A stretch of DNA of 64,000 nt, taken from assembly GCA_947452455.1 (NCBI GenBank), contig CANGBX010000006.1:1-64000 (forward strand), written 5' to 3'. Origin of the DNA: Beijerinckiaceae bacterium. Lineage in GTDB: Bacteria > Pseudomonadota > Alphaproteobacteria > Rhizobiales > Beijerinckiaceae. Positions 57,824-64,000 of this stretch are shown here, one piece after another. Every line of letters starts with the position of its first letter. The stretch's first letter is position 1. A program made the position numbers and the translations under genes. A model generated the notes under the pieces. The model worked only from the letters and a program-made list of their open reading frames with translations. It was not told the DNA's origin and did not search any database.

Positions 57824-58462
57824 ATGAAGAGAATCATTCGCGCCACCCTCGCTATTCTTGCACTGGCCTTGGCCTCGCCTGCTTTGGCGCATCCGCATGT
57901 TTTTGTGGTGGTGAATAGCGAGATCATCTTCGATGCGCAGGGGCGTATCAGCGGCATCAGCCAGTCGTGGACGTTTGATGATATGTATTCCTCTTTCGTC
58001 ACCACAGGTGCGAGCGAGGATGGCAAGCCGGTTACGCGCGAAAAGCTTCAGCCTCTGGCCGAGCAGAATGTAAGTGATCTGGCCGAGTTCAGCTATTTCA
58101 CCATCGTCAAAGTGCCGGGGCAGAAAATCGAATTTGCCAAGCCGCAGGCAATCTCGATGCGTGAGGATGACAAAAAGCTTGTCACGCTCACCTTCACGCT
58201 GCCGCTCAAAAATCCGGTCAAAGCCGACAAGGCTTTCACGTTGCAGGTTTATGATCCGACTTATTTCGTCTCGTTTGATTTTGCCAAAGATGGCGTCGCG
58301 ATGAAGGGCGCGCCATCCGGCTGTTCGCTCTCCATGTCGCAGCCCAAGCCGCTCGATAACAGCGAAGCGCAAAGGTTCAATGAGGCCTTTTTCTCGGGCC
58401 TTTCTCCGGGTGCGGATTTTGGCATCAAACTCGCCAGCCGCGCGACTGTGGCTTGTCCGTGA
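57824..58462 (+). CDS. DUF1007 family periplasmic protein
   Basis: Signal peptide; HPHVFVVVNSEIIFDAQGRISGISQSWTFDDMYSSF. Confidence 0.88.
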   Translation: MKRIIRATLAILALALASPALAHPHVFVVVNSEIIFDAQGRISGISQSWTFDDMYSSFVTTGASEDGKPVTREKLQPLAEQNVSDLAEFSYFTIVKVPGQKIEFAKPQAISMREDDKKLVTLTFTLPLKNPVKADKAFTLQVYDPTYFVSFDFAKDGVAMKGAPSGCSLSMSQPKPLDNSEAQRFNEAFFSGLSPGADFGIKLASRATVACP

Positions 58463-59418
58463 AGCGCCTCGCTTTCGTTCTTGTTGCGCTGGCGCTCTTG
58501 GCGCCGGATGTCTTTGCGCAAGCGCGCAATCCTTTTTCGGTCGGTATTTCTGAAGGTGGCGGTGCAGCCACCGGCCTCACGGGCTGGATTTTGGCACAGC
58601 AACAGCATTTTGATGTGTTGATGCGCGAAGCTGTGCGCGCTATCCGCACCGATGCCTCGGCTTTCTGGAGTCTTGTGGGACTGGCTTTTGCCTATGGCGT
58701 GTTTCACGCGGCGGGCCCGGGTCATGGCAAAGCGGTGCTTGCGGCCTATCTCGTCGCCAATGAGCGCGCTTTGAAGCGCGGATTGGTGATGGCTGCGCTT
58801 GCGGCTCTCTTGCAAGCACTCGTCGCCATTGCGCTGGTCTTGGGCCTCACCACTTTGCTCGGCCTCACCGCGCGCCATTTGCGCGATGCCGCCCAATGGG
58901 TCGAGATCGCTTCTTATGCCGCGATTGCCCTGGTTGGTGTCGCGCTGGTTTGGCGCAAGGGCAAAGCCTTTCTCGGCGAGTGGCGGTCAAAGCCGCAGGT
59001 CGCTTCACGCTTCATCTGCGATGCCGGCGATGATCCGGCCCATGTGCATGGGCCAAATTGCGGGCATGTGCATATGCCTGATCCCGCCGCGCTGGGCGGG
59101 GGCGCATTTGATTGGCGAGGTGCCGCAGGCACAGTGATTGCCGCAGGCTTGCGCCCCTGTTCGGGCGCCATTCTTGTGCTGGTCTTTGCGGCGGCGCAGG
59201 GCATTGTGCTTGCCGGTGTCGCGGCCACATTTGCCATGGCTGTCGGCACAGCGCTCACCACAGGAGCTATTGCGGCGGCTTCGGTCTATGCGAAGGCCCA
59301 AGCCAGCCGTTTTGCCACCCTTCGCACGCAGGGAGCGGCGAGACTATTGTCCGGGCTTGAGTTCGTCGCCGCGCTCGCAGTCCTGCTTCTGGGTGTAGGA
59401 TTATTGATGGGGGCCTGA
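58453..59418 (+). CDS. NicO/RcnA-like nickel/cobalt transporter
   Basis: FAYGVFHAAGPGHGKAVLAAYLVANERALKRG; His-rich AHVHGPNCGHVHMPD; GLRPCSGAILVLVFA. Confidence 0.92.
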   Translation: MSVKRLAFVLVALALLAPDVFAQARNPFSVGISEGGGAATGLTGWILAQQQHFDVLMREAVRAIRTDASAFWSLVGLAFAYGVFHAAGPGHGKAVLAAYLVANERALKRGLVMAALAALLQALVAIALVLGLTTLLGLTARHLRDAAQWVEIASYAAIALVGVALVWRKGKAFLGEWRSKPQVASRFICDAGDDPAHVHGPNCGHVHMPDPAALGGGAFDWRGAAGTVIAAGLRPCSGAILVLVFAAAQGIVLAGVAATFAMAVGTALTTGAIAAASVYAKAQASRFATLRTQGAARLLSGLEFVAALAVLLLGVGLLMGA

Positions 59419-59481
59419 TTTGCCTCCCCGCAGGGGATGGGGTAATTCAGCGTCATTCAGAAAACAGCGGACCCGAGACCG

Positions 59482-59715
59482 ATGAGCCAGAAGCCGATCC
59501 ACTGGGACAATGCGATCACCGTGATCAGCGTGGCGATTCTCGTCGGCACCGAGCTTGTCGGCATTTCCTGGGCAGCTGGTTGGGCGCTGGGCGGCCTGTT
59601 GGGCCTGCCCCCACTGGTCAGCCGTGGCGTGGAAGTGGTGGGCGCGGCCTTCGGCCTTCTGCTCGTCTATTACTTCGTGCGCGCTGCGCTGAAGGTCGAG
59701 CCGATCCGCGGCTGA
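59482..59715 (+). CDS. Small membrane protein, hypothetical
   Basis: 77 aa, two predicted TM segments. Confidence 0.65.
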   Translation: MSQKPIHWDNAITVISVAILVGTELVGISWAAGWALGGLLGLPPLVSRGVEVVGAAFGLLLVYYFVRAALKVEPIRG

Positions 59716-59718
59716 ATT

Positions 59719-60282
59719 TTACCCCGCCTGCAAAGCTTCACGGAACGCCTGACGGCGCACACGCGAATACATGTCTTTGTAAGAGCGCGGCCCCAATTCG
59801 CCCTGTTCGACGATGAGATCGACAAAGAGCGGGCCTTCTTCTGTCAGCAGATTTGGAATGGCGGCTTCAAAGCCCGCGAGCGTGTCGATGCGCTGCGCTT
59901 TGGCAATGCCGGATGAGCGCGCAATGCCGGCAAAATCGGTTTGCTTGTTGGGAATCGGATGGCCGCCATTGGCTTCATAAGAGCCATTATGCGCGACAAT
60001 ATGGGCGAAGTTTTTCGGGGCGACCGCACCAATGGTGACCAGCGTGCCGAGGTTCATCAGCAGGCTGCCATCACCATCCAGCACGATGACGCGTTTGTCC
60101 GGGCGCGCCAGTGCCAAACCCAGCGCGTGAGATGAAGCCAGCCCCATGGCGCCAAAGCTGAAATAATTGAGTGGTCGATCAATCGTCGCAATCCAGTCTG
60201 TCGCAGAGGAATAAGTTGCAACAACGATTTCATCTGTGATGTGGCGGGCAAGTGCGGCCCAAGCTTTTTTACGGTCGATCAT
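59719..60282 (-). CDS. TPP-binding decarboxylase subunit (sulfopyruvate/phosphonopyruvate decarboxylase beta-like)
   Basis: MGLASSHALGLALARPDKRVIVLDGDGSLLMNLGTLVTIG (GDG..N TPP motif). Confidence 0.85.
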   Translation of the reverse strand: MIDRKKAWAALARHITDEIVVATYSSATDWIATIDRPLNYFSFGAMGLASSHALGLALARPDKRVIVLDGDGSLLMNLGTLVTIGAVAPKNFAHIVAHNGSYEANGGHPIPNKQTDFAGIARSSGIAKAQRIDTLAGFEAAIPNLLTEEGPLFVDLIVEQGELGPRSYKDMYSRVRRQAFREALQAG

Positions 60283-60806
60283 GCGTGCACCGGGCGGCGT
60301 TCGATGAGAAAGGCAATGGGTTTGGACTGCGCATAGGCTTGCTCGATTGCAGGTGCGATCAGCGCTGCATCGGCATCTTCACTGATGCGATGATAGGCAA
60401 TGCCAAGCGTGTCGAGCATGGGCTCCACAATGCGCACGCCAAAGCGTGCGGATTGGCGCGAGGGAAGTTCGGGCTCTTTGCCCAAAAGGCCGATCATCAT
60501 GCACATGGGCATGGAATGATCGCAGGCCATGGCGCGAATGGCATTCATCGCATAGAGAAAGCCAGTCCATTGAATGAGGATCAACGCGCGCTTGTTGCCA
60601 TATGACAAGCCGGCGGCAATGCCCAGCGTCTCGTCTTCCTTGCAGGTGCGGATGAGCTTTAGCTCTTTGTCTTGCGCGATGGGCTTCAGCAGGCCGTTGC
60701 TGGTGTGTAGGTCAGGCACGGAAAGCACGTAATCCACGCGCGCTTGTTTGATCGCGTCAATGATCAGCGCGCCTTGCAGCGGTGCGGGTGCGGGGCTGTC
60801 GTGCAT
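60279..60806 (-). CDS. TPP-dependent decarboxylase alpha subunit (pyrimidine-binding domain)
   Basis: DYVLSVPDLHTSNGLLKPIAQDKELKLIRTCKEDETLGIAAGLSYGNKRALILIQ. Confidence 0.85.
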   Translation of the reverse strand: MHDSPAPAPLQGALIIDAIKQARVDYVLSVPDLHTSNGLLKPIAQDKELKLIRTCKEDETLGIAAGLSYGNKRALILIQWTGFLYAMNAIRAMACDHSMPMCMMIGLLGKEPELPSRQSARFGVRIVEPMLDTLGIAYHRISEDADAALIAPAIEQAYAQSKPIAFLIERRPVHA

Positions 60807-60915
60807 ATGTCCTCCCGTCCGGTCTCTTGCCGGTTTGGCCCATGCTAGCGCGCTTGTCCCCCTGATCGCAATGCCTGCGCTGGACGCGGGCGCGACTGCG
60901 TCTTATGTGGATTCC

Positions 60916-62145
60916 ATGAGTTCATCGGCAGATCATGATTGTGTGGTGATTGGCGCGGGCGCTGCGGGCATTGCAGCCGCGCGTGCGCTGACGCGTGCCG
61001 GGCACAAAGTTTGCGTGATTGAAGCGCGCGAGCGCATTGGCGGGCGCGCTTTCACGCAGGAGGTCGCAGGTCACCCGCTCGATCTGGGTTGTGGCTGGCT
61101 GCATTCGGCTGACCGCAATGTGCTGGTGCCTTTGGCGGTTGAGAGCGGATTTGAGCTGAACCGCGAAACGCCGCCTTGGCAGAAAAGCGCCGAGGAACAT
61201 GGCTTTCCGCGCGAAGACCAGCGCGCCTATCGCGCCGAGATGGGGCGCTTCTTTGCGCGTGTGCATGAGGAAGCGCAAAAGGGCGTCGATTATCCTGTGG
61301 TGCGCTTGCTTGATCCGCAGGCGCGCTGGACGCCGCTGATCGAGGCCATGTCGACATATGTGAATGGTACGGAAACGGATCGCCTCTCGCTGATCGACTT
61401 TGATGCTTATGAAGATACGGAAGTGAATTACCGCGTCACCGCAGGCTATGGTGCTTTGATCAATGCAATGGCGGTAGGGCTCGATATCCGCTTGGGCGTG
61501 CAGGCGCGCTGCATTGATCATGGTGCCCATCCGATGCGCATCGAGACGGATCGCGGCACGATCACCGCGCGCGCTGTGATTGTCACAGTGCCAACATCCA
61601 TCCTTGCAGCAGGGCTTTTGCGATTTGTTCCGGCTTTGCCGGATCATGTTGAAGCCGCCAGTCTTCTGCCGCTGGGTTTGGCCGATAAGCTTTTTCTGGC
61701 GCTCGAGGACGCGGAAGACTTCGAGACGGATTCGCGCATCTATGGCGCAACAGATCGCATGGCCACCGCCAATTATCATGTGAGACCTTTTGGTCGCCCG
61801 CTGATCGAGGCTTATTTTGGCGGGCAATGTGCGCGCGAGCTGGAAGCCGGCGGGCTTGCGGCCTTTGCCGATTTTGCCATCCAGCAGCTTGTCGATGTCA
61901 TGGGCGCCGATTTCAAAAAGCGCCTGCGCCCGTTGGTGGCCTCACAATGGGCGCGTGATCCTTTCGCGCAGGGCTCATATTCTCATGCGCTGCCAGGCCA
62001 TGCCGATAAGCGCGCCAAGCTGGCTGAACCTGCGGGGCGGCTGTTTTTTGCAGGCGAAGCCGTCTCGCCGCATTTCTTCTCCACCGCCCATGGCGCTTGG
62101 GAGAGCGGCGAAAAAGCCGCCGCCGAGGCGCTGGCGGAGCTTTAG
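60916..62145 (+). CDS. FAD-dependent amine oxidase (polyamine oxidase-like)
   Basis: CVVIGAGAAGIAAARALTRAGHKVCVIEARERIGGRAFTQ; LFFAGEAVSPHFFSTAHGAWESG. Confidence 0.9.
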   Translation: MSSSADHDCVVIGAGAAGIAAARALTRAGHKVCVIEARERIGGRAFTQEVAGHPLDLGCGWLHSADRNVLVPLAVESGFELNRETPPWQKSAEEHGFPREDQRAYRAEMGRFFARVHEEAQKGVDYPVVRLLDPQARWTPLIEAMSTYVNGTETDRLSLIDFDAYEDTEVNYRVTAGYGALINAMAVGLDIRLGVQARCIDHGAHPMRIETDRGTITARAVIVTVPTSILAAGLLRFVPALPDHVEAASLLPLGLADKLFLALEDAEDFETDSRIYGATDRMATANYHVRPFGRPLIEAYFGGQCARELEAGGLAAFADFAIQQLVDVMGADFKKRLRPLVASQWARDPFAQGSYSHALPGHADKRAKLAEPAGRLFFAGEAVSPHFFSTAHGAWESGEKAAAEALAEL

Positions 62146-63014
62146 ATAAGGGTCCAGCCGCGCGGATAATAATCAGGGCTGCTGCCACCCCACTTTGGCT
62201 TTTCTTCCAAAGCAATTTTTGGCGCAATTACGCGCCTGTTCGGTTGTGTGTTCAGCCAAGCTGCCCACCATGAGAATGTGCTCTTGGCGAGAATATTGTG
62301 ATCGCAACGAGACATGGCAAAGAAATCATCAAGCACGCGTGTGAACGACGAGAAATGTACGCGCGCGCGCTGTTCAAAATATGTACGGCACCATTCCAAA
62401 TCATCCGAAAAGACAAGAAAATTGGCATCTGGAAATTGCGTCATGGCTTGTTCGATAAAGTCTGAATCCGTCATCGCATCATAGGCTGTGATGTTGAGAA
62501 AATCACCGCGCCGAATATGGAGAGAAACAAGCGGTCGATGGTCACGACGAAAGGCAGCAAGCTTTGCATCGAGAGTGTTAATCAGCGAGGGATCTTGCGG
62601 CTGGAAAGCGCTACGCACTTCATCAGCAATTTCGGTAAAATAAAGCTCGGATTGGAAATAGCCCTGTAGGCGCGTGCCATCTGGCAGGTTCAAGAATTTT
62701 TGAGAGAAGCGGTGATCGGGATCGGTGTGAAAGCCGAGCCATGATTTTGGTATATGTAGATTTTTGGCAAGATTCCAGCGTCGGCGCAGACCGTTTTCTT
62801 CTGTTGGTGTGCGCAGATCGCGAAAGGGGAGATTGAGGTCCAAAATACGCAAGGGGCGCGCAGAAGGATCTTCGGGGCTTGCATCTGTTGTGGCAAATTT
62901 GCGCGCATCCATGCGCAGGCTTGTGTTCAGCCGGCGCGCCAGCGCAAGGCCCGCCGCATATTGGAAAAGCTGATTTCCGAGTCCGCCGGAAATATGCACG
63001 CTGATCACAAAAAC
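62142..63014 (-). CDS. Glycosyltransferase family 11 (alpha-1,2-fucosyltransferase-like)
   Basis: VHISGGLGNQLFQYAAGLALARRLN; VSLHIRRGDF; start taken as GTG near the conserved N-terminus (track ORF extends to 63161). Confidence 0.85.
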   Translation of the reverse strand, partial: VFVISVHISGGLGNQLFQYAAGLALARRLNTSLRMDARKFATTDASPEDPSARPLRILDLNLPFRDLRTPTEENGLRRRWNLAKNLHIPKSWLGFHTDPDHRFSQKFLNLPDGTRLQGYFQSELYFTEIADEVRSAFQPQDPSLINTLDAKLAAFRRDHRPLVSLHIRRGDFLNITAYDAMTDSDFIEQAMTQFPDANFLVFSDDLEWCRTYFEQRARVHFSSFTRVLDDFFAMSRCDHNILAKSTFSWWAAWLNTQPNRRVIAPKIALEEKPKWGGSSPDYYPRGWTLI

Positions 63015-63117
63015 ACTCCCGCGACCGCCCCGCTTCTTGCCTTGTATCAGGCCATCCTTTATTAGCGGGCAGACGCACGCTTTGCAAAGCGAACGGTTTC
63101 GGTAACCGAGATTGTCC

Positions 63118-64000
63118 ATGGGACGCCACAGATCTCCGCTCAAACAGGCTCTCGACATCAAGTCGCGATTGTTCGCGGCCTCGCGTCTGTTAACGCTGGA
63201 TTTGCCTTTTCTTCGCCGCGTCTTCAGTTTCTATCCAGATCGCGCGCTACCAAGCGGGGATCGTGTGCGCGTCATCCACCGCAGCCTCTATCGCTATCCC
63301 TGGATGCAGCCAGAATTCGCTGCCCAGCGCGATTTTGTTATGACGCACAATGTTGACGCTTACGGCCCGTCTTTCTTTGTTGAGAAGGACGCGACAGAGC
63401 GTTTTGTTGCTGAAATTACCGATGTCATTGTGCCGGGTCATCGGGTGATGCCGGTTGATCCTGTGACGGGCAATCAGATTGCCTCCGATTTTTTTGGGTC
63501 GGCGAATTTTTCGACAGCGCGCCCGTCTATCAGTGCGCTGACACGTCATCGCATGAGCGATGATTATACAATTGTGATCCCGCGGATGGACCATTTCGGT
63601 CATTTGCTGACGGATTGGATTTTGCCGGCTTTTTTTGCCGTTCAACAAGCGGGACTAAAGCCGGGCGATTGTTTGAATGTAGTGACAAGCGATCGGCCTG
63701 TTTCACTGATTTTAGCTTTTGTTGAAGCTTTGCGTCATGCAGGTTTTTTGGTCACGCATCGACAATCGCAGCTGACCGAAACCATTGTCGTTCCGCGTTT
63801 GCTTTATGCCAATTGTCATACAAACAGCATCTATCATCGTTTTTGCACACCGGAAGTGCTTGGTTTTGCGCGTGAACATTTGCTCGCTGTTGTCCCGCCC
63901 ATCACACGCGCCTTGCCCAAGCGCATTTATCTCGACCGTGGTCGCACACGTGTGCGCCATGTTGAGTATGAAGATCAGCTTGTCGCTTTGCTCGAAGCAC
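63118..64000 (+). CDS. Glycosyltransferase family 61 (DUF563)-like, truncated at window edge
   Basis: Open frame from ATG 63118 to the right edge; IPRMDHFGHLLTDWILPAFFAVQQ and PKRIYLDRGRTRVRHVEYEDQLVALLEA; absent from supplied ORF list. Confidence 0.8.
   Translation, partial: MGRHRSPLKQALDIKSRLFAASRLLTLDLPFLRRVFSFYPDRALPSGDRVRVIHRSLYRYPWMQPEFAAQRDFVMTHNVDAYGPSFFVEKDATERFVAEITDVIVPGHRVMPVDPVTGNQIASDFFGSANFSTARPSISALTRHRMSDDYTIVIPRMDHFGHLLTDWILPAFFAVQQAGLKPGDCLNVVTSDRPVSLILAFVEALRHAGFLVTHRQSQLTETIVVPRLLYANCHTNSIYHRFCTPEVLGFAREHLLAVVPPITRALPKRIYLDRGRTRVRHVEYEDQLVALLEA

Noticed and set aside
56969-58372. 467-aa minus-strand ORF
   Set aside because: Antisense to hss and DUF1007 and includes translated repeat (PPPLPSPQGGGG); spurious

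Overview
The window is bacterial chromosome with alphaproteobacterial/Rhizobiales-like gene content (GSII-type glnII, a speF-like leader plus ornithine decarboxylase / GNAT / homospermidine synthase block, DUF6481, many Bug/TctC proteins). It is dominated by uptake and catabolism genes. Left part (about 0-17.6 kb): an initiator tRNA-fMet (67-143) whose 3' end plus flank is repeated exactly for 18 bp at 17582-17599. The two copies bracket a catabolic segment with six orphan tripartite-tricarboxylate (TctC/Bug) binding proteins, a molybdenum hydroxylase pair, VOC enzymes, hydrolases, an FAH-family enzyme and a PanE-like reductase. No integrase is visible. Middle: a complete NMT1-type ABC operon; a BchG-like (bacterio)chlorophyll synthase next to a membrane-embedded alpha/beta hydrolase with no other photosynthesis genes in view; cspA, fpr, glnII; a 28-aa tandem-repeat secreted Cys protein; and an aromatic-catabolism-like segment (LigJ-like 4-oxalomesaconate hydratase, HpcH aldolase, two dihydroxyphthalate-decarboxylase-like proteins). 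Right: RlpA, an Inh-family inhibitor, a second ABC operon, MdoG/OpgG, a polyamine operon with a probable structured leader RNA, DUF1007-NicO metal transport, a split TPP decarboxylase, an amine oxidase, and GT11 and GT61 glycosyltransferases (GT61 truncated at the right edge and missing from the ORF track). Several dispersed repeats were seen: two REP-like families, one apparently nested in the other, and a 28-nt terminator hairpin present identically three times. Best candidates for new biology: (i) the orphan BchG plus membrane hydrolase pair, (ii) the tRNA-bracketed orphan-TctC catabolic island, (iii) the tandem-repeat Cys secreted protein, (iv) the polyamine leader RNA. All family calls are from reading protein motifs by eye; no database search was run.
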